Below are positions 26,796 to 35,688 of a stretch of 64,000 bases of DNA, in pieces; the first letter of the stretch is position 1; the number at the start of each line of letters is the position of its first letter. Under the pieces are notes generated by a model. That model worked only from the letters and a program-made list of their open reading frames with translations. It was not told where the DNA came from and did no database searches. The DNA is taken from positions 523,667 through 587,666 of the forward strand of contig NZ_LR734817.1 of assembly GCF_902506655.1 (NCBI RefSeq), in the 5' to 3' direction. Both the position numbers and the translations under genes were made by a program. Origin of the DNA: Marinoscillum sp. 108. Its GTDB lineage: Bacteria; Bacteroidota; Bacteroidia; Cytophagales; Cyclobacteriaceae.

Positions 26796-28291
26796 TATCC
26801 TCTGAACTGCTGCATCGCATCGGCTATCTGCCTGTCGTTTGACAACCTCGGCACTTTATTCTGGCCTCCCAGCTTCCCTATAGACCTCATATATTCTATA
26901 AATGCGTTTTGCTTTAAGTCAATCACCTCCAGCGGTCGTAAAATTGATCCTGAAATCAGATCATCGTAGTAGGTGTTTCTTTTGCGAAGTTGCAAATCTA
27001 ACTCTTTTTGAAAACCCAGCTTGTCCTTTGGAGGAGTAGCAAACTCCACATACCATTCGTGCAGGGGCAGGCCTTCCGCCGGTGTTACATTGGGGGCCAC
27101 ACTAAACTCCACCAACTCTACCTCTGGGAATAGCGCGCAGGTAGCCTTCATCGCCTGCTCCACTTCCTCACCAATCACATGCTCACCAAACGCAGAGATG
27201 AAATGCTTGATGCGCCCGGTTACTAAAAGTCGGTAGGGGTTCTTATTGATAAACTTCACAGTATCGCCAATGGAGTATCCCCAAAGTCCAGCATTGCTAT
27301 TGAGTATGAGTGCATAATTTACCCCCAACTCAATCTGATCAATTTTCAAGCGGGTAGGGTTTTCGTTGAAGTATTCATCGGCAGGAATAAATTCAAAAAA
27401 GATCCCGCTATTGGCAAGAAGTAGCAAGCCCGGCTCTTTCTGACTATCCTGATAGGCGATAAACCCTTCGGATGCCGGATATGTTTCTATGGAAGGGATC
27501 TCTTTTCCGATGGTTTCAAAAAGTTTGGCTCTGTAGGGCTCAAAATTCACGCCCCCGTATACGAACATTTCAAAATTTGGAAAAATATCCTTGATGGGCT
27601 TGCCTGTTTTGGCCTTGAGCCGATCAAAGTACATCTGTACCCACGGGGGAATACCCGAAATCAGGGTCATATCCTGATCGAAGGTCTCTTCTACGATCTG
27701 ATCCACCTTTTTCTCCCAATCCTCCATGCAATTGGTTTCATAAGAAGGCATCTGATTGGTACGCAAATAGCCGGGCACGTGGTGATTCACAATTCCCGAA
27801 AGGCGTCCTGTATTGATCCCGGCCTTTTGATCCAGCGTGGGCGCACCCGAAAGAAAGATGAGTTTACCATCCAGGAACCGACCATTCCCGGTCTCATGCA
27901 CATAGGATAGTAGTGCATTTCTGGCTGAATTGATGTGATTGGGAATGGAATCTTTGGTAATGGGGATGTACTTGGTACCGCTGGTAGTACCGGAAGTTTT
28001 GGCGAAGTAAGCAGGTTTGCCCGGCCACAGGACATCCGACTCACCGGCCAGGATCTTTTTCACATAAGGTGAAAGTCCTTCGTAATCTCGGATGGGAACC
28101 TGTTTTTTGAAATCCTCATAATTTTCTATTTCTCCGAACCCATGATCCTTGCCAAATTGAGTGTCCCGCGCTTTGGTCACTATTTCCTTCAGGATTTTGT
28201 CCTGAAACGCCCCTGCAGAACCCGTCCATTTCTTAGTCTCTCTGGCAATGTAAGCGGCAAATGGCTTACTCAGTATTGATCGTATACCCAT
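26795..28291 (-). CDS. GH3-family acyl-acid amido synthetase-like protein
   Basis: The 498-residue protein has the GH3 features: the ATP/AMP-binding motif YFAKTSGTTSGTKYIPIT near 90-110, the YPASEGFIAYQ motif near 273, and the C-terminal ILNSNAGLWGYSIGDTVKF. Plant GH3 enzymes adenylate jasmonate or auxin and join them to amino acids. Bacterial homologues are common in Bacteroidota and mostly of unknown substrate. It leads an operon with dxr and rseP, hinting at an envelope or isoprenoid-related carboxylic acid, but this is a guess. Confidence 0.88.
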   Translation of the reverse strand: MGIRSILSKPFAAYIARETKKWTGSAGAFQDKILKEIVTKARDTQFGKDHGFGEIENYEDFKKQVPIRDYEGLSPYVKKILAGESDVLWPGKPAYFAKTSGTTSGTKYIPITKDSIPNHINSARNALLSYVHETGNGRFLDGKLIFLSGAPTLDQKAGINTGRLSGIVNHHVPGYLRTNQMPSYETNCMEDWEKKVDQIVEETFDQDMTLISGIPPWVQMYFDRLKAKTGKPIKDIFPNFEMFVYGGVNFEPYRAKLFETIGKEIPSIETYPASEGFIAYQDSQKEPGLLLLANSGIFFEFIPADEYFNENPTRLKIDQIELGVNYALILNSNAGLWGYSIGDTVKFINKNPYRLLVTGRIKHFISAFGEHVIGEEVEQAMKATCALFPEVELVEFSVAPNVTPAEGLPLHEWYVEFATPPKDKLGFQKELDLQLRKRNTYYDDLISGSILRPLEVIDLKQNAFIEYMRSIGKLGGQNKVPRLSNDRQIADAMQQFRG

Positions 28292-28491
28292 AATCTGTTT
28301 ATATCCAGACCAAAGTAAATTAAAGCAGTTCCGAAATCCTAAATTCCAAAAACTACTTTCAGCGCCTCCTTGCCCTTCTGAGCAAACCGCACTGAATCAG
28401 GTGAATTTTTTAGGTTTTTTAACAAAACTTTTTTCCACCAAATACATATTATAGTGTAGTTATTGCATTGCAAAAATCAGACTCAAAAGCC

Positions 28492-29949
28492 ATGAAAAAG
28501 ACCATCGTTATTGTGGGTTGTGTAAGTATCTTGTCGGGGATCATCGGAAGCCTGCTCACCTTTACGCTCCTGAAAAAGGAGGGTTTTCTGAGCACTGAGC
28601 ATGCATCTCTGATCTCGCTCAATCACGAAACACCCGATCTGGGCTTCACGCCTCAGTATTCTGAGATTCGACCAGAGGTGATCAATGCAGAGGATAACTT
28701 TGTATTTGCATCTGAGCAGAGCAAATCAAGCGTCGTGTTTATCCAGACCCTTAGCGAGTATGAATACCGCACCGGGAGCTGGTTGGATTGGTTTTTTGAG
28801 CCACGTGCTTCTCAGCAGATCAGTAGCGGGTCGGGTGTGATCCTCTCCGAAGATGGATATATCATCACCAACAATCACGTGGTGGATGATGCGGACATAA
28901 TCAAAGTAGTACATGGCAAAAAAACCTATGACGGGAAGCTCATGGGTACCGACCCCAGCACGGACCTGGCAGTAATCAAGGTCAATCAGCAAAATCTGCC
29001 TGCCATCAAATTTGGAAATTCGGATGACGTAAACGTGGGTGAATGGGTGCTGGCAGTGGGCAATCCCTTCAACCTGACCTCCACTGTGACTGCCGGTATA
29101 GTGAGTGCCAAGGGCCGGAATATTAATATTCTGAGGGATAAATTTCCGATTGAATCCTTCATCCAAACGGATGCCGCCATCAACCCTGGAAACAGTGGTG
29201 GCGCTCTTGTCAATACTCAAGGGAACCTCATTGGGATCAATACCGCTATTTTATCACGGACAGGCTCTTACACGGGCTATGGATTTGCGGTTCCTTCCAA
29301 TATTGTCAAGAAGGTATTTGAAGACATTAAGAATTATGGTGAGGTACAAAAGGCATTTATTGGAGCCGAATTCATTGACATCAACAGTGAGCTTGCCACT
29401 AAAATGAACCTGGAAGACCTGTCAGGGGTCATTGTGGCCAATGTACAGCGGGAAGGTGCTGCCGCCAAAGGCAACCTCGAAAAAGGTGATGTCATCAGGG
29501 AAATTAATGGTAGGAAGATAGACAGTAAGGCGTTTCTGGAAGAGTATATGGGCAACATGTATCCGGGAGAGGAGATCAAAGTCCTCATAGAACGTGAGGG
29601 TACCAAAAAAGAAAAGAAGCTGACCCTTACGAACAGAGAAGGTACAACCGGTATTATCCGCAGGGATGTGTACGCCTCAGAATGGCTGGACGCCACCTTT
29701 GAATCCGTACCCAAAGTAGAGCGTGATCTATTGGGAATCAAAAGCGGAGTGAAAGTAGTCGATTACAAAAAGACAGGTATTTTCGCCAAGCTGGGAATCG
29801 CAGAGGGATTCATCATTACCCACATCAACAACACAACCGTGGAAAGTCCAGCGGAATTCTCAGAAATTCTGGAGCGTATCAAGGGCAGGGTAATCATTTC
29901 CGGCATTGACAAGCATGGCAGAAACGTCTACTACCCCTACTTCTTTTAA
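28492..29949 (+). CDS. DegP/HtrA-type serine protease with PDZ domains
   Basis: From ATG 28492 the protein has 485 residues: an N-terminal membrane anchor or signal (about 5-25), a trypsin-like domain with catalytic His129 (NNHVVDD), Asp158 (STDLAVIKV) and Ser235 (NPGNSGGAL), then two PDZ domains (about 295-385 and 400-480). It is a periplasmic quality-control protease of the Do family. The upstream in-frame TTG at 28468 is less likely as the start. It is convergent with dnaA, overlapping it by 4 nt. Confidence 0.94.
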   Translation: MKKTIVIVGCVSILSGIIGSLLTFTLLKKEGFLSTEHASLISLNHETPDLGFTPQYSEIRPEVINAEDNFVFASEQSKSSVVFIQTLSEYEYRTGSWLDWFFEPRASQQISSGSGVILSEDGYIITNNHVVDDADIIKVVHGKKTYDGKLMGTDPSTDLAVIKVNQQNLPAIKFGNSDDVNVGEWVLAVGNPFNLTSTVTAGIVSAKGRNINILRDKFPIESFIQTDAAINPGNSGGALVNTQGNLIGINTAILSRTGSYTGYGFAVPSNIVKKVFEDIKNYGEVQKAFIGAEFIDINSELATKMNLEDLSGVIVANVQREGAAAKGNLEKGDVIREINGRKIDSKAFLEEYMGNMYPGEEIKVLIEREGTKKEKKLTLTNREGTTGIIRRDVYASEWLDATFESVPKVERDLLGIKSGVKVVDYKKTGIFAKLGIAEGFIITHINNTTVESPAEFSEILERIKGRVIISGIDKHGRNVYYPYFF

Positions 29950-31352
29950 GCTACAGCTGTTCTGATTTTGAGCTTCTTTTTGAGCTCGTCAATAGAGAAC
30001 CTAAACTTGGAATTGGTGTCGATCATATCATTCACTGATTGCACTGCGTGGATGACTGTGGAGTGATCCCGGCCTCCAAAATGGTAACCAATTGACTTCA
30101 GTGAGTGATTAGTGTAGTCTTTTGAGAAATACATAGCCACCTGACGTGCGATCACAATCTCTTTCTTCCTTGTTTTGGCTTTCAGGTCATCCTGAGCCAC
30201 ATTGAAATAATCAGAAACCGTCTTTTGTATGTAGTCTATCCCTACCTCAGAATCTATATCGGTGACAATGTTCTTAAGGATCTGCTTAGCCAGCTCCAGA
30301 TCCATCTCTTTTTTGGTGAGAGATGCATGAGCGATCAGCGAAATCACCACACCTTCCAACTCTCTGATGTTAGTATCTACAGTATACGCAATATATTCTA
30401 TCACCTGCTCAGGGATATCAATCCCATCTGCCTGCATTTTGGTCTGTATAATGGCCATTCTGGTCTCAAAATCCGGTGCCTGAAGATCAGCGGTAAGGCC
30501 CCACTTGAACCTGGATACCAGACGTTCCTGTAGTCCTTTGAGATCCTTAGGAGCACAGTCAGAGGTCATGATAATCTGCTTGCCACTCTGATGTAGATGA
30601 TTGAAAATATGGAAGAAGATTTCCTGAGTCTTTTCCTTTTCTTTCAGAAACTGCACGTCATCCAGAATGAGCACATCTACTTCTTTATAGTAGTTGATGA
30701 AGTCCTGAAGATTGTTGTTCTTAAGTGCCTCGATGAATTGATTGGTAAATTTCTCAGACGCCACATAGATGATTTTCTTAGAATTATCCGCGCTGATCAC
30801 CTCATTGCCTATGGCCTGCACCAAATGCGTTTTGCCCAGTCCTACCCCACCATAAAACATCAGTGGGTTAAATGAAGTGATCCCCGGCTTTTGAGCCACG
30901 GCATAACCTGCAGATCTTGCCAATCGATTACAATCACCTTCAATGAAATTTTCAAATCGATAAGAAGGATTAAGGTTGGAGTTGCGCTTCAACTCCTGAT
31001 GAAAATCAGGGTTTTTATAAGCATCATATCCATTCACCCTATTCTTATTCTGGCTGTGACTAGCCCCTGAGACATTCACCGTTACCGGCTTGGTCTGCTC
31101 ATCTCCACGATCCACCACAACAGAATATTCCAATCTGCCGCCTTCTCCAATTTCTGACTTAATCGCCTGTTTGAGCAAGTGCACGTAGTTTTCCTCCAAC
31201 CACTCATAAAAAAACTGACTGGGCACTTGGATGGTCAAAACCTGATTATTCATACTCAATGGAGTAATAGGTTCAAACCATGTGGAAAAACTCTGAGCAG
31301 GAATGCGCTCCTTAATAAACAGGAGGCATTTTTCCCATGTTTCTACATGCAT
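29946..31352 (-). CDS. dnaA: Chromosomal replication initiator DnaA
   Basis: The 468-residue protein has domain I (1-75), a linker rich in Asn/Ser (about 90-125), the AAA+ domain with Walker A GGVGLGKT at 168-175 and Walker B VLILDDVQFL, and the C-terminal DNA-binding helix-turn-helix with GGRDHSTVIHAVQSV. It unwinds oriC at DnaA boxes. The region upstream (31353-31599) is AT-rich but shows no clear cluster of TTATCCACA boxes, and no dnaN or recF is adjacent, so the origin is not evident here. Confidence 0.97.
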   Translation of the reverse strand: MHVETWEKCLLFIKERIPAQSFSTWFEPITPLSMNNQVLTIQVPSQFFYEWLEENYVHLLKQAIKSEIGEGGRLEYSVVVDRGDEQTKPVTVNVSGASHSQNKNRVNGYDAYKNPDFHQELKRNSNLNPSYRFENFIEGDCNRLARSAGYAVAQKPGITSFNPLMFYGGVGLGKTHLVQAIGNEVISADNSKKIIYVASEKFTNQFIEALKNNNLQDFINYYKEVDVLILDDVQFLKEKEKTQEIFFHIFNHLHQSGKQIIMTSDCAPKDLKGLQERLVSRFKWGLTADLQAPDFETRMAIIQTKMQADGIDIPEQVIEYIAYTVDTNIRELEGVVISLIAHASLTKKEMDLELAKQILKNIVTDIDSEVGIDYIQKTVSDYFNVAQDDLKAKTRKKEIVIARQVAMYFSKDYTNHSLKSIGYHFGGRDHSTVIHAVQSVNDMIDTNSKFRFSIDELKKKLKIRTAVA

Positions 31353-31584
31353 CGGCGATTTATATTTTATTTGGAAATTAGACCCAAAAAGAGACTCCCC
31401 GAAAAAAGAGGGACATCAAAATTGAGGATAAAATTTTTAAGAAAAAAATGACATTTGCTCTTGACTTTTTGAAATCCTTGAATACTCACAGAATTAACCC
31501 CTTCGATGGAAATATTCTTTAAAAAATACAAACCAATTATTCTGAAGTATCTCCATCGTGCTACTATTTCAAAGTTATAAAAAG
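31353..31584. other. AT-rich spacer between dnaA and the mutase gene
   Basis: This stretch separates two divergent genes. It should hold the dnaA promoter and leader, but I find no exact TAnnTTTG element on the minus strand. No perfect DnaA box is seen; the nearest, ATACTCACA at about 31492-31500, differs at several positions. No RNA gene or coding frame is evident. Confidence 0.4.
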
Positions 31585-31592
31585 TACCTTTG
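31585..31592 (+). promoter_or_regulatory. -7 promoter element of the mutase fusion gene
   Basis: TACCTTTG matches TAnnTTTG exactly and ends 7 nt before the ATG at 31600. Transcription would start at or within a few nucleotides of the start codon, giving a nearly leaderless mRNA. There is no room for a riboswitch on this B12-dependent enzyme gene if this is the promoter. Confidence 0.5.
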
Positions 31593-31599
31593 AACACCC

Positions 31600-34500
31600 A
31601 TGAATAAACATAAGCCCAACTTCACAGAATTTAACAAAACCAGCTACGCGGATTGGCATGCCGAAGCGACCAAACTGCTTAAAGGGAAAGACCCGGATGA
31701 CGCTCTCAAGTGGCATTCCGAAAGTGATCTCCCCCTGAATGCTTATTATGACCCATCCACGTCTGACCACCTGAAGTATCTAAGGACCTTCAATCTACAC
31801 AATATTAACGGAAGAAAGACCTGGACTCAATTTGAGCAGATTGAAGTAGTCACTGAAAAAGAAGCCAATTCACAGGCCAAAACTGCACTACTATCCGGAT
31901 GTGAAGGGGTGCTGTTTGAGATCACCTCACTCCCTGACCTGAATTTACTTTTGGAGGGCATTCATACCGATCATTGCTACATTGGTTTCATTAATCACTC
32001 TCAGGAGATTCTTCCTGTGAACGTTTCAGGAATCAAAGGTTTTGGACAACGGGTAAAGTGTGAAGCTCCCGCATTCAAAAACCATCTACTCATCGGCACG
32101 AATGAGGACCATACCATCATTGGTAGTTCTGTTTCGCTTCTCCGCTCCGTACTAAAGGAATTATCCGGTGCCAACACCAGGGAATACCTGCAAAACCTTC
32201 AGGTGGCCGTGAATATAGGTCCAGACTTTTTTCATGAAATAGCCCGCATCAGAGCTCTGAAGCTGCTCATTCAGGCATGTGCTGAAACACTGGGCGTCAA
32301 AAACTATGCTTTACCGATACATGCCTTCCCTTTGCCAGGACAGAATGAAGGCGATCACCTACTGAAACAGACTACACAGGGACTCGCTGCGATTATTGCA
32401 GGAGCTGATAGCATTTCATTTCATCAAGGAAAACCGGAATGGGCCGCTGGAGCATCACACAGGATCAGTAGAAACATCGGCAACCTCATTCGGCACGAGT
32501 CCAAGTTGGAAGAGATCCAGAGTGCCGCCAACGGATCCTACTTTATAGACCACCTCACAGACCGTCTTGCCAGAATTATTTGGGAAGGGGTGAAAGAAGA
32601 CTTCAGGAATATTTCTTTCGATGAACTGATCCAAACTCAAAAAAAGGTAGTTACTGAGCAACCACCTGAGCATATCGGATTTGGTGCCGGTGTACCCCCC
32701 TTTCTGCGCGGACCCTATGCCACCATGTACGCAGTACGCCCGTGGACCATTCGCCAGTATGCGGGATTTTCTACTGCGGAAGAATCCAATGCTTTCTACA
32801 GAAGAAACCTGGCCGCCGGTCAAAAAGGCCTTTCTATTGCCTTCGATCTCGCTACTCACAGAGGCTATGACAGTGACCACCCAAGGGTATCTGGAGATGT
32901 GGGCAAGGCCGGGGTAGCCATTGACACTGTGGAGGACATGAAGATCCTGTTCGATCAGATCCCATTGGATGAGATGTCGGTCTCTATGACCATGAATGGA
33001 GCTGTGATCCCAATTATGGCCTTCTACATAGTGGCCGCGGAGGAACAAGGTGTTGAGCCGGCACAGCTCACCGGAACCATCCAAAATGACATTCTCAAGG
33101 AGTTTATGGTACGCAATACCTATATCTATCCTCCGGCGCCTTCTATGCGCATCATTGCGGACATCTTTCGATATACATCGCAAAACATGCCCCGGTTCAA
33201 TTCCATTAGCATTAGTGGCTACCACATGCATGAGGCCGGTGCCACGGCCGGGCTGGAGTTGGCCTTTACCCTGGCAGACGGACTGGAATACATCCGCAAA
33301 GGTCTGGAAGCGGGTATTCCTATCGACTCTCTGGCGCCGAGGCTTTCGTTTTTCTGGGGTATCGGTATGAACTTCTTCAATGAAATCGCCAAAATGCGAG
33401 CAGGAAGAATTCTGTGGGCTAAGCTGGTCAAACAATTTGACCCGAAAGACCCCAAATCAATGGCGCTAAGAACGCATAGCCAAACCTCCGGATACAGCCT
33501 CACTGCGCAGGATCCATACAACAACGTTGGTCGAACGGCCATAGAAGCGCTTGCAGCAGCGTTTGGACACACTCAATCCCTACACACCAACGCACTGGAT
33601 GAGGCCATTGCGCTGCCTACAGACTACTCTGCGGCCATTGCCAGGGAAACACAGAAGTATCTGCAAAATGATATCAACATCACGCAGGTGGTAGACCCCT
33701 GGGGAGGTTCGGAGGTGGTAGAAAAACTCACGGATGAACTGATTCAGGAAGCTTGGGCCATCATACAGGAAGTGGAAGAAATGGGTGGAATGGCCAAGGC
33801 GATAGAAGAAGGGTTCCCTAAAATGAAAATAGAGGAAGCAGCCGCTCGCAAACAGGCCAGAATAGATGCCGGACAAGAGGTGATCGTGGGCGTAAACAGG
33901 TACACCACTGAAGAAAAAACAGTCATAGACCTTCTTGAGGTTGATAATGAAGCGGTCAGAAACTCACAGATAGAACGTTTGAAATCTGTGAAAGGAAAGC
34001 GTGATTATCAAAAAGTAGAAAACGCGCTGGAAGCTTTGGCCATGTGCGCCAAAACGAATCAGGGTAATTTATTAGCTTTAGCTGTGGACGCTGCCAGAGA
34101 ACGAGCTACTTTGGGTGAAATTTCCATCGCCATGGAAGAAGTTTTCGGCAGGTACCAGGCAACAAACCAAACTATTTCAGGAGTGTATTCTTCAGAGATC
34201 AAACAAAATCCAGACTTCCTACAGGCCAGAAAACTTGCCGATCAGTTTGATGAAGCAGAGGGCCGAAGGCCCAGGATTCTTGTGGCCAAAATGGGACAAG
34301 ATGGCCATGACCGGGGCGCCAAAGTAATCGCCACGGCCTTCGCTGATCTGGGCTTTGACGTGGACATAGGCCCGCTGTTCCAAACTCCCCAGGAAGTAGC
34401 CAAACAAGCTGCTGAAAATGATGTACACATGGTGGGAGCTTCGTCACTAGCTGGTGGCCACAAGACCCTCGTTCCACAACTAGTCGAAGAACTTCGCAAA

Positions 34501-34653
34501 ATCGGCAGAAGTGATATCCTGGTAATCGCGGGGGGGATCATTCCTGAGAACGATCACACATACCTGAGAGCTCATGGTGTTTCGTTTATCTTTGGCCCGG
34601 GCACAGTCATCGCCAAAGCCGCCTCTGAGATACTTACCGAGCTTTTAAAGTAA
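31600..34653 (+). CDS. Single-chain methylmalonyl-CoA mutase, MutA-like domain fused to MutB
   Basis: The 1017-residue protein joins two normally separate subunits. Residues 1 to about 345 form a MutA-type TIM barrel without its B12 domain. From about 345 the sequence is a full MutB: RGPYATMY and [18 protein letters not shown] near 375, GYHMHEAG near 543, and a C-terminal cobalamin domain with GQDGHDRG, where His903 is the expected axial cobalt ligand. The enzyme interconverts succinyl-CoA and (R)-methylmalonyl-CoA using adenosylcobalamin. Heterodimeric mutases have catalytic MutB and non-catalytic MutA, and here they would be tethered 1:1. MeaB (37077-38060) is the likely chaperone. A strong terminator follows. 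Confidence 0.93.
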   Translation: MNKHKPNFTEFNKTSYADWHAEATKLLKGKDPDDALKWHSESDLPLNAYYDPSTSDHLKYLRTFNLHNINGRKTWTQFEQIEVVTEKEANSQAKTALLSGCEGVLFEITSLPDLNLLLEGIHTDHCYIGFINHSQEILPVNVSGIKGFGQRVKCEAPAFKNHLLIGTNEDHTIIGSSVSLLRSVLKELSGANTREYLQNLQVAVNIGPDFFHEIARIRALKLLIQACAETLGVKNYALPIHAFPLPGQNEGDHLLKQTTQGLAAIIAGADSISFHQGKPEWAAGASHRISRNIGNLIRHESKLEEIQSAANGSYFIDHLTDRLARIIWEGVKEDFRNISFDELIQTQKKVVTEQPPEHIGFGAGVPPFLRGPYATMYAVRPWTIRQYAGFSTAEESNAFYRRNLAAGQKGLSIAFDLATHRGYDSDHPRVSGDVGKAGVAIDTVEDMKILFDQIPLDEMSVSMTMNGAVIPIMAFYIVAAEEQGVEPAQLTGTIQNDILKEFMVRNTYIYPPAPSMRIIADIFRYTSQNMPRFNSISISGYHMHEAGATAGLELAFTLADGLEYIRKGLEAGIPIDSLAPRLSFFWGIGMNFFNEIAKMRAGRILWAKLVKQFDPKDPKSMALRTHSQTSGYSLTAQDPYNNVGRTAIEALAAAFGHTQSLHTNALDEAIALPTDYSAAIARETQKYLQNDINITQVVDPWGGSEVVEKLTDELIQEAWAIIQEVEEMGGMAKAIEEGFPKMKIEEAAARKQARIDAGQEVIVGVNRYTTEEKTVIDLLEVDNEAVRNSQIERLKSVKGKRDYQKVENALEALAMCAKTNQGNLLALAVDAARERATLGEISIAMEEVFGRYQATNQTISGVYSSEIKQNPDFLQARKLADQFDEAEGRRPRILVAKMGQDGHDRGAKVIATAFADLGFDVDIGPLFQTPQEVAKQAAENDVHMVGASSLAGGHKTLVPQLVEELRKIGRSDILVIAGGIIPENDHTYLRAHGVSFIFGPGTVIAKAASEILTELLK

Positions 34654-34666
34654 GGAGAGGGTAACA

Positions 34667-34703
34667 AAAAAAGGGGCTGAATCTTAGATTCAGCCCCTTT
34701 TTT
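34667..34703. terminator. Bidirectional intrinsic terminator
   Basis: A perfect stem of 17 bp pairs 34667-34683 with 34687-34703 around a 3-nt loop, with a GGGGCTGAATC core and flanking A and T runs on both sides. It can terminate the mutase gene (plus) and the FecR-like gene (minus), whose stop lies 21 nt further on. Confidence 0.9.
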
Positions 34704-34723
34704 ATGTTGATTAAAAGCTCTTA

Positions 34724-35656
34724 TTATTCTGCCAAACCATTTTTGATCAGGAAGTTTTGGTAAAGCTCCTGAAAATCATCAATGTCTGGAGACATTTTGA
34801 TGGCCTCCTCGTATTTGGTCAAAGCATCCAGAATCAATCCGTTCTCCTCATAAAAAGAGGCATAGATGATCTTGTTCAATGGAGAATCGTCAGAAACCTC
34901 GCTCTTCAGATTGGCAAGATTTTCCTGCACTTCCACTTTATCACCTGATTTTACTTTCTTAATTCCTACTTCACCTGAAGCGATCTCATCATCACCTTTC
35001 TTGTAGATTTTCACAAGATAAAGGCCCATGTCATATGCCAAATCTTCGTCAGAGAAATCAAGAGCTACTGATGTTTTCTTGGTCTCCTCTGAGTAAATCT
35101 CCTCGTTGAATATGTTCTCAATTTTTACAACGTAAGAATCGTCCTCAGTAAATCCTTCTGGAGCATCCCATCTAAGGATCGCCAAATCACCCAAAAGATC
35201 TGCCTGACTTGGGGCCATCACATTGATAGCTGCAGAACCCGTAGCCCGCGACACAGCTCCTGTAGCATTCAGTCGTGATCTGTTATTGGTGTTCTCCTCC
35301 TCATTCATCTTGTTCATCACAAAACTGGCATACCTGCTGGCAATACTGCTACTACCTGTATTGATGTTTTTTTCCAGTTCAGACACCTTCTTGGTCCCTG
35401 CACCTCGTATTTCCGTAGTTTTCCCGGATTTGTGCATTAAACCAATATATGCATCATCAGATGCGATAATTTCATCGCCTGAACTCAGTTTTGCTCCGGT
35501 TTTCAGGACCTCAGCCTGGCCAGCTCCTGCTTTTTTTACTTGGTTTGTGCCTTTGTTTGCAAGCACTCTAAATGCGTAATCCTGTGCACCCACAGAACCA
35601 CACGAGAGTATCATTGCAACCACAAAAGCATAAGAAATAAACTTTCTCATAATCAT
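34724..35656 (-). CDS. Secreted FecR-like protein, partner of CHASE2 protein
   Basis: Read from 35656 the protein has about 310 residues: a signal peptide (MRKFISYAFVVAMILSCGSVGAQ), then a FecR-like domain around VLKTGAKLSSGDEI and SGKTTEIRGAGTKKVSELE. A beta-rich region follows (about 150-230) and a C-terminal helical repeat (ILDALTKYEEAIKMSPD) that resembles a TPR. It lies directly downstream of a CHASE2 gene, a common pairing in which both proteins are periplasmic or membrane sensors. The start is placed downstream of its promoter at 35681-35688; ATG 35650 is equally possible. Confidence 0.75.
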   Translation of the reverse strand: MIMRKFISYAFVVAMILSCGSVGAQDYAFRVLANKGTNQVKKAGAGQAEVLKTGAKLSSGDEIIASDDAYIGLMHKSGKTTEIRGAGTKKVSELEKNINTGSSSIASRYASFVMNKMNEEENTNNRSRLNATGAVSRATGSAAINVMAPSQADLLGDLAILRWDAPEGFTEDDSYVVKIENIFNEEIYSEETKKTSVALDFSDEDLAYDMGLYLVKIYKKGDDEIASGEVGIKKVKSGDKVEVQENLANLKSEVSDDSPLNKIIYASFYEENGLILDALTKYEEAIKMSPDIDDFQELYQNFLIKNGLAE

Positions 35657-35680
35657 ATAGCGTTTATTGAAGTTATACTG

Positions 35681-35688
35681 CAAAGTTA
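35681..35688 (-). promoter_or_regulatory. -7 promoter element of the FecR-like gene
   Basis: The minus strand reads TAACTTTG, matching TAnnTTTG, and overlaps the stop codon of the upstream CHASE2 gene. It implies that the FecR-like gene can also be expressed alone, and it excludes the in-frame start at 35683. Confidence 0.42.

Noticed and set aside
31353-31599. Possible oriC next to dnaA
   Set aside because: The region is AT-rich, but I find no cluster of TTATCCACA-type boxes and no dnaN or recF neighbours. GC-skew over the whole chromosome would be needed.
32455-33435. 326-codon antisense open frame inside the mutase gene
   Set aside because: It mirrors the codon pattern of a highly conserved coding region and shows no protein motif.
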